From: an uncultured beta proteobacterium
GTDB lineage: Bacteria > Pseudomonadota > Gammaproteobacteria > Burkholderiales > Burkholderiaceae
DNA: 37,202 nucleotides
Reading direction: 5' to 3'
Assembly: GCA_903858445.1 (NCBI GenBank)
Contig: CAIOIX010000245.1
Coordinates: 1-37,202, forward strand
The notes below the pieces were generated by a model. That model did not search any database and had not been told where the DNA came from. It saw only the letters and a program-made list of their open reading frames with translations. Shown piece by piece: positions 1 to 10,128 of this stretch. The translations under genes and the position numbers were made by a program. Position 1 is the stretch's first letter, and each line of letters begins with the position of its first letter.

Positions 1-40
1 CCGCTATACCGCTCGAGAGGATTTGTGCAAACATTTCCAT
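1..40 (-). CDS. Branched-chain amino acid ABC transporter permease, LivH-type (5' end only, truncated by window edge)
   Basis: Reverse complement of 1-40 reads MEMFAQILSSGIA, typical of LivH N-termini; lies directly downstream of a LivK-like gene on the same strand. Confidence 0.55.
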   Translation of the reverse strand, partial: MEMFAQILSSGIA

Positions 41-97
41 TGTTGTTGACCTAAAAGATGCTTAAAACTGTTTTATTGACGAATTGAACATTGTAAG

Positions 98-128
98 CAA
101 AGCGCCGCCTTTGGGGCGGCGCTTTGTT
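98..128. terminator. Rho-independent-type hairpin (aaagcgccgcc...ggcggcgcttt)
   Basis: GC-rich perfect stem with flanking A/T runs in the gap between the two liv genes. Confidence 0.7.
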
Positions 129-182
129 GTCACTTATGTTGCAGTGCAGAATAAATGATCTGACCACTAACTAAAAGGTAAA

Positions 183-1367
183 TTACTTCTTCTTAGCTGT
201 TGCGTCTTCGGCGTTCAAGAATTCAACGCGACCGCCCTCAACCACACCCATAACTACATCCTTTGCCTTAATAGCATCGTGGTCAGTTGCCGAGAAAGGC
301 TTGTTGTAAGTCATTACAACACCATCCACTGGAGTTTTCAGATCTTGTAGTGCAGCCAAAATCTTTGGTCCATCAGTACTGTTCGCTTGCTTGATCGCTG
401 CTGCTAAAAGATAAACAGAATCATAGCCTTGAGCGGCTGATACTGGAGAAGCGATGATGCCATTTTTTGGCTTGAACTCTTTCACGTAAGCGTCTACGAA
501 TGCCTTACGCTTTGGAGTAGTAGCAGGTTGCTGAATGAAGGTCTCAGGCATCGTTGCGCCGTTACCATTTTTACCAGCAGTATCAATGAAGCTAGCCATG
601 GACAATGTCCAGCTACCAATCATTGGCTTTTTCCAACCCAACTTCGCCATTGAGTTAGCAATTTGCGCCAATTCAGGTCCGATTGCATAAGTCAAGATGA
701 CATCTGCACCAGCATTTTTAGCTTTCAGGACTTGTGATGTCATATCAACGTCACCAAGGTTAAACTTTTCAACCGCTACTGGTGTTACGCCATAACCCTT
801 CAAAGCCTTCTCTAAGTCCTCACGGCCGAGCTGACCGTAGTTTGTTGAGTCAGCCAAAATAGCCACTTTCTTCAAGCCACGCTTCTCTACGGCCTCTTTC
901 GCGATCATTGGAGCCTGGATGTTGTCCGAGGCGCCATTGCGGAAGATGTAGTTCTCAGGTGCATTTGGGAATTGATGAGTAATCAATGAACCAGTAGCAA
1001 CGTTGTTCATCACTGGGATCTTGGCATCTTGATAGAAGCGCTGTGAAGCTAACGCTACGCCAGTATTAATGAAGCCTAAAGTAGCAACTACTTTTTCATT
1101 ATTAATTAACTCTTGGGCAATTTGGACGCCGCGCTCATTCTTCGCTTCATCGTCACGCTCAACTAATACAAACTTGTTGCCATTAACGCCGCCGGCAGCA
1201 TTAATTTCTTTGGCAGCTAAACGCACGCCATCACGCATACTCACACCCATTGAGGATGAGCCACCAGTGTATGGGCCAGTAACGCCCAGTTTGATATCGG
1301 CAGCATAGGCGCCGGTTGTAAGCATTGCAGCAGCAGCGACTGCGAAAATGTGATGTCGAATATTCAT
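183..1367 (-). CDS. Branched-chain amino acid-type ABC transporter substrate-binding protein (LivK/periplasmic binding protein type 1)
   Basis: 394 aa ORF with signal peptide; motif IKLGVTGPYTGGSSSMGVSMRDGVRLAAKEINAAGGVNG. Confidence 0.9.
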   Translation of the reverse strand: MNIRHHIFAVAAAAMLTTGAYAADIKLGVTGPYTGGSSSMGVSMRDGVRLAAKEINAAGGVNGNKFVLVERDDEAKNERGVQIAQELINNEKVVATLGFINTGVALASQRFYQDAKIPVMNNVATGSLITHQFPNAPENYIFRNGASDNIQAPMIAKEAVEKRGLKKVAILADSTNYGQLGREDLEKALKGYGVTPVAVEKFNLGDVDMTSQVLKAKNAGADVILTYAIGPELAQIANSMAKLGWKKPMIGSWTLSMASFIDTAGKNGNGATMPETFIQQPATTPKRKAFVDAYVKEFKPKNGIIASPVSAAQGYDSVYLLAAAIKQANSTDGPKILAALQDLKTPVDGVVMTYNKPFSATDHDAIKAKDVVMGVVEGGRVEFLNAEDATAKKK

Positions 1368-1503
1368 AAAGTCTCCATGACTAAAGTTGCTAATTAGATA
1401 ATTAATTTTTTTATTGATAAAGCAAATAACGAACAGTTATCTTACTGTTAATGCAGCGCCAAAAAAAGGGATTTGTATTAGGGTTTTACATTAGCCTTAA
1501 AGG

Positions 1504-2418
1504 CTAGAAAATCCATTTCCTGATTTTGACTTCCAGCGTCGGCCAAAATAAATTCACCAGCAAGCCCGTAATCACAAGACCGGCAGCCAAAATCTTCCAA
1601 ACGGGTAATGACTCACCTAAGAAAAAAGCGGATGCTCCAATCCCAAATATGGGAACTAGCAATGGTGCAGGGGCAACCACAGCCGCTGGATGTTTTGAAA
1701 GCAACCAACCCCAAGCAGCATAGCCAAATAAGGTATTCGCCCAAGACTGCCATAGGACGCCAATCCATGCGCCAACTGGGGCTAAGGCCATACTGTCCTG
1801 AATCTGCGCCCACCCACCTTCAAATACCAGGGCAAGTAAAAGCAAAGGCGGAATTGAAAAGGCGCTCGCCCAAACCACATATGCCAGCATATTGATATCC
1901 CCAGCCTGACGGCTAACCGTATTGGCCGCACCCCAAGAAAACCCAGCAAATACAACCAGAGCAATGCCCAGAAAGGTCGTTGTGGCATCAGTGTGCAACG
2001 CAATAATGACTAGGCCAAGCATGGCTACAGCCAGTGCTACTACTTGATATAACTTCAGGCGCTCTTTGGCAAAGAACATAGCAAAACCAACGGTAAAGAA
2101 GACTTGGGTCTGCACCACCAAAGAGGCTAAACCGGGTGAGATTTGACTGTTTACAGCGAAGTACATCACCCCAAATTGCCCTACCCCCGTCAGCAGGCCG
2201 TAAGCTCCTAGATTCCACCAGGGTACTTTTGGTCTTGGCATGAAAAAAACAACTGGCAATAAGGCAAAAACATACCGCAGCGCAGCAAATAAAAATGGGG
2301 GGAAGGCGGCAAGGGAATACTTGATCACCACAAAATTCGTGCCCCATACCGCCACAATCGCCAAAGCCAGTAACAGGTGGCTTGGAGGTAAGTGGGGATT
2401 TCGGTGGGGGCTATTCAC
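1504..2418 (-). CDS. EamA/DMT family transporter
   Basis: 304 aa, ten hydrophobic segments, EamA-like repeats (AIVAVWGTNFVVIKYSLAAFPPFLFAALRY). Confidence 0.88.
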   Translation of the reverse strand: MNSPHRNPHLPPSHLLLALAIVAVWGTNFVVIKYSLAAFPPFLFAALRYVFALLPVVFFMPRPKVPWWNLGAYGLLTGVGQFGVMYFAVNSQISPGLASLVVQTQVFFTVGFAMFFAKERLKLYQVVALAVAMLGLVIIALHTDATTTFLGIALVVFAGFSWGAANTVSRQAGDINMLAYVVWASAFSIPPLLLLALVFEGGWAQIQDSMALAPVGAWIGVLWQSWANTLFGYAAWGWLLSKHPAAVVAPAPLLVPIFGIGASAFFLGESLPVWKILAAGLVITGLLVNLFWPTLEVKIRKWIF

Positions 2419-4036
2419 CCGTGAGCAATTCGGCTACGCGCTGGGCAATCATCATCGTTGGAGCCGCGGTATTGCCAGAAGTAATCGTTGGCATGGCGGA
2501 AGCATCAACGACGCGAAGATGATGCACCCCCCTCACACACAACTCAGAATCCAAAACTGCCATCGGGTCATCAGTACGACCCATCTTGCAAGTACCAACA
2601 GGGTGAAAGATGGTTGTACCAATTTCACCCGCTGCCTGAATTAATTCCGCATCACTTTGATATTGCTTCCCTGGCTTGTATTCATTTGGCATGTAAGGTT
2701 TCAAAGCAGCGCTCTCGACAATCTTGCGGGTGAGCCGCAAAGAGTCCGCGGCAACTTTCCGATCTTCATCCGTAGATAAGTAATTTGGGCTAATCACTGG
2801 TGGTACTTCAGGGTCGGTGGAATGAATATGAACACTACCGCGTGACGTGGGACGTAAGTTACAAACGCTTGCAGTGAAGGCATTAAATGAATGTAAATCC
2901 TCTCCAAATTTTTCTAGCGACAAGGGTTGCACGTGATATTCCACATTGGCACTCTTTTGCTCTGGCGAGCTATATGCAAATGCGCCTAACTGCGACGGCG
3001 CCATCGACATTGGGCCAGAACGCTTGAATACATACTCAAGGCCAATCATCAACTTACCAAACAATGTGTTGGCTTTGGTATTGAGCGTCTTGATGCCGTT
3101 TACTTTGTAAATCATGCGCAACTGCAAGTGATCTTGCAAGTTTTCACCAACACCAGGTAAGTCTCTGATCACTGGAATACCTAGCTTCGCTAGACGAGCG
3201 GCAGAGCCAACGCCAGAGCGCTCTAAAATTTGTACACTACCAATCGCACCTGCAGTTAATAGGACTTCGCCACCTTGATCTATTGCACATTTGACCTCAA
3301 CTGCAACACCATTTTTTAGATACTCAACGCCATAACAATTTTTACTAAAGGGATCGATCTTGAGCTTTGTCACCATCGCTTCTGTGATCACCGTGAGATT
3401 GGTACGCTTGGCAGCATCCTTTAAAAAAGCTTTAGCAGTATTAAGACGCCAACCAGCGCGTTGACTCACATCAAAGTAACCCACGCCAAAGTTATCACCA
3501 CGATTAAAGTCATCCGAGGCTGGAATGCCAGATTCAACCGCAGCCCGTCTAAAGACATCCATGATGGGCCAGCGTAAACGTTGCTGAGAAACAGTCCACT
3601 CACCGCCCTTACCATGCCACTCGTTGACGCCGCCATGGTAATCCTCGAATTGCTTGTAACGCTTGAGTGCATTTTTCCACGACCAAGATTCATCGCCAGT
3701 AGCGGCCACCCAAGATTCATAGTCTCCAGCTTGGCCGCGCATATAAATCATGCCATTAATGGAAGAGCATCCACCTAGCACTCTGCCGCGAGGGTATAAC
3801 AATGATCGCCCGCTTAATCCCGCTTCGTTGCTAGTACGGAAGCGCCAATCGGCACGCGGGTTATCGATGCAGTACAGATAACCCACTGGAATATGAATCC
3901 AAATATAGTTATCACGCTTACCCGCCTCAATCAATAAAACCCGTTTGCGGGAATTTTCAGTCAGGCGTTTAGCCAACAAACAGCCTGCGCTGCCAGCCCC
4001 AATGATGATGTAATCGTAGGTATTTGTTTGAGTCAT
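2411..4036 (-). CDS. GMC family oxidoreductase (choline/alcohol dehydrogenase-like)
   Basis: DYIIIGAGSAGCLLAKRL FAD motif, GMC signatures (YPRGRVLGGCSSINGMIYMRG), C-terminal HPVGTCKMG; start refined to MTQTNTYDYIII. Confidence 0.92.
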   Translation of the reverse strand: MTQTNTYDYIIIGAGSAGCLLAKRLTENSRKRVLLIEAGKRDNYIWIHIPVGYLYCIDNPRADWRFRTSNEAGLSGRSLLYPRGRVLGGCSSINGMIYMRGQAGDYESWVAATGDESWSWKNALKRYKQFEDYHGGVNEWHGKGGEWTVSQQRLRWPIMDVFRRAAVESGIPASDDFNRGDNFGVGYFDVSQRAGWRLNTAKAFLKDAAKRTNLTVITEAMVTKLKIDPFSKNCYGVEYLKNGVAVEVKCAIDQGGEVLLTAGAIGSVQILERSGVGSAARLAKLGIPVIRDLPGVGENLQDHLQLRMIYKVNGIKTLNTKANTLFGKLMIGLEYVFKRSGPMSMAPSQLGAFAYSSPEQKSANVEYHVQPLSLEKFGEDLHSFNAFTASVCNLRPTSRGSVHIHSTDPEVPPVISPNYLSTDEDRKVAADSLRLTRKIVESAALKPYMPNEYKPGKQYQSDAELIQAAGEIGTTIFHPVGTCKMGRTDDPMAVLDSELCVRGVHHLRVVDASAMPTITSGNTAAPTMMIAQRVAELLTGE

Positions 4037-4151
4037 ATCTCTACTTTTATAAATGCCGATATCTTGCTCTCTATTATTTACCAACCGCCCGCCTCATGGA
4101 GAAATAGAGAAATTGGGCTAGACACTACGAATACCCGTCTAAAATAGCAAC

Positions 4152-4679
4152 ATGCACGTTAATGAAAAGAATCGCACCCCCAAGAAGGAAGATCCCAATG
4201 CGGGGCCAAGCAAATCAGAGCTAAAGCGCCAAATGACTGAGCGCCAGAAGCTAGCGGAGGTGCTGGCCGCACTTAGTAGCGATGGGCTCAAGAGTATCCC
4301 AATGGACGAGGCAATCAAGACTGCTATTGCAGAAACACCCAAAATCAAGAGTTTTGAGGCGATTCGGCGCCACAAGCAATATCTCGGCAAACTCATGCGC
4401 TTTTTAAATGAGGAAGAACTCGATACTATTCAGAAACGCTTAGATGCCATTCAGGGAGTCAGCAAGGCAGAAACTGCCAAACTTCACTTTCTAGAAAACT
4501 ATCGCGACAAGCTTGTTACTAACGATGAAACATTTACCAAACTGATTGAGCAATTTCCAGACATGGATATTCAGAATATGCGCACGCTTATTCGAAATGC
4601 TCGTAGGGAAAAAGAGCAAAACAAACCACCTAAAGCGTATCGAGAAATTTTCCGAGTCTTAAAAGATTTAGGGCTGTAA
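4152..4679 (+). CDS. yjgA: Ribosome biogenesis factor YjgA/DarP (DUF615)
   Basis: 175 aa; SKSELKRQM...RHKQYLGKLMR characteristic of the DUF615 family. Confidence 0.88.
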   Translation: MHVNEKNRTPKKEDPNAGPSKSELKRQMTERQKLAEVLAALSSDGLKSIPMDEAIKTAIAETPKIKSFEAIRRHKQYLGKLMRFLNEEELDTIQKRLDAIQGVSKAETAKLHFLENYRDKLVTNDETFTKLIEQFPDMDIQNMRTLIRNARREKEQNKPPKAYREIFRVLKDLGL

Positions 4680-4682
4680 ATA

Positions 4683-5747
4683 TTACAGCTTGAGGTGCCG
4701 CGTCGGCACTTCAATGAAGCGGTACAAATAATTTGCCGCGATCCAACTGAACACTAAGGTGGCCAGCATCAATCCAAGAGCAATCAAGCCGTTATTTTTC
4801 AGACTTAAACCTGAAGCAATATAGATAGCGTTGGCAATCAAAATAAATGAAAAGTGCAGTAAGAATGCACAATAAGATCTACGGCTACCCCACAAAATAG
4901 AAAGAACAAAATTGTGCATCTTGGCATGCTTCTGATCCTTGTAGGCGCGACCGCCCCAAATAATTAAGGCAATAGCTACAAAATAGGCAAGGATATTTCT
5001 GATCCAAAGATGATGAAAGCTGGAGGCTATGATAATTAACCCAATGATCACTATTAATATGCGCGCTAGGCGGTTAACTGTCGGGTCAGAATAATTCTTT
5101 GCCAGTTGAGCTAATACTCCCAAGCCATAAGCGCCAATGAAGTAAATGAAATAATTTTCATACGCACTGAGGCGATTGAAATACAACAGCGAAGCAACGA
5201 TCAGAATCGTAGAAACCCAAATCAAAGATCGAAAGTTCGGGAACATTCCTAACATGATGGCGAGCACCGCATAGAGCTGCCAATCAATCGCTACATACCA
5301 AGCGCCGGCCGAAATCGAATCTAAACCCAAGATCCCCTGCAAGAAAAATAAGTGCGCTAAAAATTGACCTAAAGTTTCTGACTCGCCAACATATTCATCT
5401 TGTACCCAGAAGCGCGCCACCCAAGCACAGAAAATCGTCACTAGCAAGGCAACTACGTAAGGAGCAAAGAGGCGCAAGTAGCGGTTAAAAATCAGTTTTA
5501 GTGCTGTGCGTGGATTTTTAACATCATTTGTACGCGTGAGAGATTGGGCGGCCAAATAACCCCCCATCACCAAAAATATCTGTACCGCATAGCGCCCATA
5601 TTCAAACAACCAAGTCATCACTCCAGGCAAAAAAAGTCGCGCATCTTCAGCCAACTGTCCATAACTGGAGAGGTGATGAAGAATGATGAGTAAGGCTGCA
5701 AAGACCTTTAAAAAATCAATTAGTAAGAAATGGTTCTTTGACTGCAA
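4683..5747 (-). CDS. Acyltransferase family 3 membrane protein
   Basis: IDFLKVFAALLIILHHL...RYAVQIFLVMGGYLAAQSL; multiple TM segments. Confidence 0.85.
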   Translation of the reverse strand: MQSKNHFLLIDFLKVFAALLIILHHLSSYGQLAEDARLFLPGVMTWLFEYGRYAVQIFLVMGGYLAAQSLTRTNDVKNPRTALKLIFNRYLRLFAPYVVALLVTIFCAWVARFWVQDEYVGESETLGQFLAHLFFLQGILGLDSISAGAWYVAIDWQLYAVLAIMLGMFPNFRSLIWVSTILIVASLLYFNRLSAYENYFIYFIGAYGLGVLAQLAKNYSDPTVNRLARILIVIIGLIIIASSFHHLWIRNILAYFVAIALIIWGGRAYKDQKHAKMHNFVLSILWGSRRSYCAFLLHFSFILIANAIYIASGLSLKNNGLIALGLMLATLVFSWIAANYLYRFIEVPTRHLKL

Positions 5748-5777
5748 TGAATTCTTAAGATTTGGTGAAAGGGATCA

Positions 5778-6377
5778 TTAGTTTAACGAAGCCGCATACG
5801 TAGCTAGAGCTTCAATATCCTCATCACTTAAACCGCGAGCCGCACTACCCATCGTGCCATCCATATCGATACGTGCGCCAGAGCGGATATTTTTTAATTG
5901 GGTCATGACATATTCAGGCGATTGACCAGCCAAACGGGCAATATGCTTTTGCCCTTGCAATTGCGATCCATGGCAAGAATTGCAATACTGAGTGCCGGCA
6001 ATTTGCTGACCCTTAGCAATCTTGTCAGCATTACCAGGCCTTGCAGGGGGTGGCGGTAATGCTGCATAGTAAGCCGCGATATCACGCATATCTTGGTCAC
6101 TCAAAGCCATCGTGATTGCTTCCATTCCTCCACCCTTACGTTGCTGACCCCGAAACTGGATCAACTGATAGGTAATGGATAGTGAAGGCTGGGCTGCCAG
6201 ATTCGGAATCTCTGACGTAAGAGAGATGCCATTTTCACTATGACAAGCAAAACAGATTTGCGCTTTTGCTTTGCCAGCAAGAGCATCCGGAGGGGCTGCA
6301 TTGACAACAGCACTAGCTAAAAGGGCATTAAAAAAGGCCACCACGAGGATGGCCTTAGTTTTAAATATCAACGTCAT
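5778..6377 (-). CDS. Dihaem cytochrome c (c4-like)
   Basis: Signal peptide and two CXXCH motifs (CFACH, CNSCH). Confidence 0.9.
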   Translation of the reverse strand: MTLIFKTKAILVVAFFNALLASAVVNAAPPDALAGKAKAQICFACHSENGISLTSEIPNLAAQPSLSITYQLIQFRGQQRKGGGMEAITMALSDQDMRDIAAYYAALPPPPARPGNADKIAKGQQIAGTQYCNSCHGSQLQGQKHIARLAGQSPEYVMTQLKNIRSGARIDMDGTMGSAARGLSDEDIEALATYAASLN

Positions 6378-7594
6378 TTTGCGTAAGAGACGCGGAAGAT
6401 GGCTCCAGTCTCATCGTCAGATACCAGCATGGATCCATCTTTGAGCATCTGAACATCCACTGGACGACCCCAGAAGTTTTCGCCGTCTAACCAACCGGTA
6501 ACGAATGGCTCAGACTTCACAACATTGTTTTTAGAGTCAAGCACTACGCGCACCACTTGATAGCCAACGCGCTTCGTTTTATTCCAAGAGCCATGCTCAG
6601 CAATAAAGATATTACCTTTGTACTCAGCTGGGAATTGCTTGCCGTTATAAAAACGCATACCCAAGGCAGCAACGTGAGCACCTAAGTTATACACAGGCTT
6701 ATCAAATTCATCACATGAACGACCTTTACCCAACTCTGGATCCAAGAAATCCCCCTGATGACAGAACGGATAGCCAAAATTCATACCCTTAGGACGTACC
6801 AAACGATTCAATGTATCGCCTGGCTTATCTTCAGCCGCCCAGTCACGACCATTATTCGTGAACCAGAGCTCCTTGCTGCCCGGCTGGAAATCCATACCAA
6901 CACTATTGCGCACCCCAGTGGCAACGGTTTCCAAGATATTGGTCTTGAGGTTTAAACGCACAATCGTTGCATGCGTATAAGGCGGAACCACAATGTTTGC
7001 AGGTGTACCGATCTGGAAATACAAGTACTGACCATCTGGGCTCAGCTTCATAAATTTCCAGCCATGCGGCTCATCTTTAGGCAGTGCATCAAACACCACT
7101 ACAGGCGCAGGTGGATTATCTAAATTTTGCTCAATGTTGTCATAACGAATAATGCGTGAAAGCTCAGCCACGTAGAGCGAGCCATTGGCAAAAGCAACGC
7201 CATTTGGACGATGCAAGCCTTTGGCAATTGTTTTGACTTCACGTTTACCATCTTTAGTGACTACGGCATAAACATTGCCGGTAAAACGTGTGCCAACAAA
7301 CACTGTGCCGCTTGGCGCTTCTGTCATCGAGCGACCATTTGGCATACCAGATGCCCAAAGCTCAACCTTGAAGCCTGCGGGAACCTTTAACTTGCTTACT
7401 GGGATCTCATCTGCCGGCAAAGCGGAAATCCCGGGAGGATTTGGAGATAACGAAGGGTTCATGCCATCAGCACTGCGACCTTGCGCCCAAGTTGCCGGAA
7501 TAGCTGGGGTGCCTGCTGGGGCTTGGGCAGTTGCCAATGTAGCCACAGCCATGCCAGCAGCAAACATCAGCGAATGAATAGTCTTCAACTTCAT
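6374..7594 (-). CDS. Soluble PQQ-type sugar/sorbosone dehydrogenase-like beta-propeller
   Basis: 406 aa with signal peptide; HRPNGVAF...NRLVRPKGMNFGYPFCHQG...IFIAEHGSWN motifs; overlaps cytochrome c gene by 4 nt. Confidence 0.85.
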   Translation of the reverse strand: MKLKTIHSLMFAAGMAVATLATAQAPAGTPAIPATWAQGRSADGMNPSLSPNPPGISALPADEIPVSKLKVPAGFKVELWASGMPNGRSMTEAPSGTVFVGTRFTGNVYAVVTKDGKREVKTIAKGLHRPNGVAFANGSLYVAELSRIIRYDNIEQNLDNPPAPVVVFDALPKDEPHGWKFMKLSPDGQYLYFQIGTPANIVVPPYTHATIVRLNLKTNILETVATGVRNSVGMDFQPGSKELWFTNNGRDWAAEDKPGDTLNRLVRPKGMNFGYPFCHQGDFLDPELGKGRSCDEFDKPVYNLGAHVAALGMRFYNGKQFPAEYKGNIFIAEHGSWNKTKRVGYQVVRVVLDSKNNVVKSEPFVTGWLDGENFWGRPVDVQMLKDGSMLVSDDETGAIFRVSYAK

Positions 7595-7739
7595 TGATAA
7601 ATCTCCCTGTCGTTTTTATTTTCTTATGATTAATGAATGCAGCATTAATCTAGCTTTTCGCATCATTGTCGTAATCCTAAAGCATTTTTCTTAAATTGGC
7701 ACAAACCAAATTTTGTGATGCACTGCATCAAAACCTTCA

Positions 7740-9884
7740 TCAGAAATTAATGCGTGCCCCTACCGTAATGGCCTGAGGCATACCCGCCTGGTAAGCGCTA
7801 GCCTGCGAAGCAATATTGAATGTGACATATTGGCGATTGAATAAGTTCACTACCGATGCAAAGACCGCAGCCTGAGGAGTGACCTGATAGTTCGCCTTAA
7901 GGCCAACAACAGCATAGGCTGGCACCGGCAGAGAGCCAGTGGCCATCCAAGAATTACCAACATAGCGCACAGTAGTCGTCAGACTTGCTTGAGGAACGGG
8001 GTAGTACGTTAAACCAGCATTAGCCATGTTCCTAGGAACGCCACCCACCTGCGTGTTAATTGGATCGCTCGTCGCGCTCCAAGTCAAAATAGTGTTGGTA
8101 TAGCTATAGCCACCATCCAGCCCCCAGTGAGGATTGATGTCATGGTGATACTGCAACTCTAGACCGCGGCTTAGTAAATTTTGTTGATTGGTGTAGTAGC
8201 TCACATTGGTATAACCGCCCGTACCAGCACTGCAACCTGAAATTCCGGCGGCATTACACAAGCTTGTAGCAAAAGCAGAATTTGCATTAGTAATTTTGTA
8301 GCTCGTAATTGCATTTTGAATGTAATTATTAAAAGCTGTCAGTTGAGCAAAACCTGCTTTCCAACGATAGTCCGTTCCAATTTCATAGCCTGTCATCGTC
8401 TCAGGCGTCAAATTAGGGTTGGCTAAGGTATAGCCACTGACAGAGTTTCCATAACTTCGCAGCGTGTTGTTCATACTCGGCGCATGAAAGGCTTGATAAG
8501 CAGCACTTCGCAAATCCCAATCTGAGCCAATTTTATAGAGCAGGCCTAAGGATGGGCTGAGCTGAGTCTTACTTTTATTCGGGACAGCTTGATAGGTTGG
8601 CGAACTTCCAGAGCTGGCATTGTAGTAAGTTGGAGTCTGACTATTCCACGAGTCTACTCGTGCCGCTAAAGTTGCCTCCAATGGAATGGCGCTCGCATTA
8701 GATTTGAGTTGGCCAAGAAGCCCATAGAAATTCTGTTGACCCTGAGCGTAATTAACCGAACTAACTGCACCTGTGGAAAGAAGGTTATTGGTTTGGTTCG
8801 ATGCGGAAATATTTCTGGCATCCACTGCCAAGATGTACTGATCAATTCCAGCCGCCTTGAGATCATGGGTATATTGCGCAGAGGCTCCCACTGTTGAATA
8901 CGGATCCGTATAGTTGGCATTGATATAAGGCTTATTTGGCGCAGCCGTTAGATTATTCGCTGTTTGCTTGTAAAAATTAGTATTTTGGTAATACACGTTG
9001 ACTTGCGTTTTTTTATCAACATCCAAGCGCGTGGTCGATCCCGCCGCAACATCTGCCGTTTGAATGAGATTGGGTGCGATCGCATAGTTATTACTCAAGT
9101 CAGCCATGGTGCTGTAACCCATTCGCAAGAAACCTGTCGTATCTTGCGTTGGCTTGAAGTAATTTTGCAGCCTGATGTTGGAATTTTTTACTGCATCGGT
9201 GCCCATACCATTCTTAATATTGCTTGGCGACCCTGGAGAAATCGTGGCGTAGTTTTGAAAACCCTCGCTAGAAAAGTAGTCTGCTGAGAAGCGCATCTGC
9301 ATCGCGTCGGATGCAATAATATCTTTAGAGGCTGCCACATTACCAGTGCCAAATGAGCCATAGCTAGCCGATGCATCTTGTGAGCTATTTTTAGGCGTCT
9401 TAGTGTTGATATTGATCACACCACCCATGCCGTAGTTACCATACAGGCTCGATACCCCTCCCCGCACAAACTCAACAGACTCAATGGATGACATGGGAAC
9501 CAAGTTCCACTGCACTGTTCCATAAAAAGCATCGTTCGCCGGCAACCCATCAATTAAGACTAGCGTGCGACCATAACCCAAACCTCGGACATTAATGCTC
9601 TGACCGGTTGGATCCTTTTGGTAGTAAGGCACATCATTTAAGAAGACGCCAGGCACATTCTTTAAAACCTGATCAATCGTTTGATCGGGTGATGACTCTA
9701 GGACTTCCTTCGTCAGAATGGTCGTATTGAGCGACATTTGATCTAAAGGAGTATCAGAGCGTGTGGCATTCACCACCACATCATTGAGCTTTTGATCGTA
9801 GCTTGGAGGTGGCGCAATTTGCGCCCAAGACAAGATCGGTGGAGCGAAGAGTAAACAAGCAAGCCTACGGCCACAGCTACGCAT
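7740..9884 (-). CDS. TonB-dependent outer-membrane receptor
   Basis: Signal peptide, TonB-box-like DVVVNATR, plug domain (VRGLGYGRTLVLIDGLPAND; VEFVRGGVSSLYGNYGMGGVINI), C-terminal aromatic VGARINF; start refined to MRSCGRR. Confidence 0.92.
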   Translation of the reverse strand: MRSCGRRLACLLFAPPILSWAQIAPPPSYDQKLNDVVVNATRSDTPLDQMSLNTTILTKEVLESSPDQTIDQVLKNVPGVFLNDVPYYQKDPTGQSINVRGLGYGRTLVLIDGLPANDAFYGTVQWNLVPMSSIESVEFVRGGVSSLYGNYGMGGVININTKTPKNSSQDASASYGSFGTGNVAASKDIIASDAMQMRFSADYFSSEGFQNYATISPGSPSNIKNGMGTDAVKNSNIRLQNYFKPTQDTTGFLRMGYSTMADLSNNYAIAPNLIQTADVAAGSTTRLDVDKKTQVNVYYQNTNFYKQTANNLTAAPNKPYINANYTDPYSTVGASAQYTHDLKAAGIDQYILAVDARNISASNQTNNLLSTGAVSSVNYAQGQQNFYGLLGQLKSNASAIPLEATLAARVDSWNSQTPTYYNASSGSSPTYQAVPNKSKTQLSPSLGLLYKIGSDWDLRSAAYQAFHAPSMNNTLRSYGNSVSGYTLANPNLTPETMTGYEIGTDYRWKAGFAQLTAFNNYIQNAITSYKITNANSAFATSLCNAAGISGCSAGTGGYTNVSYYTNQQNLLSRGLELQYHHDINPHWGLDGGYSYTNTILTWSATSDPINTQVGGVPRNMANAGLTYYPVPQASLTTTVRYVGNSWMATGSLPVPAYAVVGLKANYQVTPQAAVFASVVNLFNRQYVTFNIASQASAYQAGMPQAITVGARINF

Positions 9885-9914
9885 TTTTACTCTGCCCACT
9901 ATTACAATCCGAGA

Positions 9915-10085
9915 CTACTTAGACTTCGCTTTACCCATCAAAGAAGCCAGCAAAGGATTTGCATTGGCCAGTTCTTTTTTGGTTTTAGCTTTATCGGTAG
10001 CGCCTGGTTTGGCAGACTTTACGGAATTTTTCATCCGCTGGGCGGTTGCCAAGCCCAGGTTTTTATACAAGTCGGTTTTTTTCAT
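9915..10085 (-). CDS. Small basic hypothetical protein (56 aa), absent from the supplied ORF track
   Basis: My translation: MKKTDLYKNLGLATAQRMKNSVKSAKPGATDKAKTKKELANANPLLASLMGKAKSK*; fills the gap between two same-strand genes. Confidence 0.65.
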   Translation of the reverse strand: MKKTDLYKNLGLATAQRMKNSVKSAKPGATDKAKTKKELANANPLLASLMGKAKSK

Positions 10086-10128
10086 TGCTATCTATTGGTA
10101 ATTAATCTGCAGGAATACGGGTTCACTA

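Noticed and set aside
1988-2644. Several overlapping ORFs antisense or frame-shifted to the EamA and GMC genes
   Set aside because: No protein-family signatures; fully covered by well-supported genes
8666-9376. Alternative-frame ORFs within the TonB receptor
   Set aside because: Shadow ORFs with no motif support
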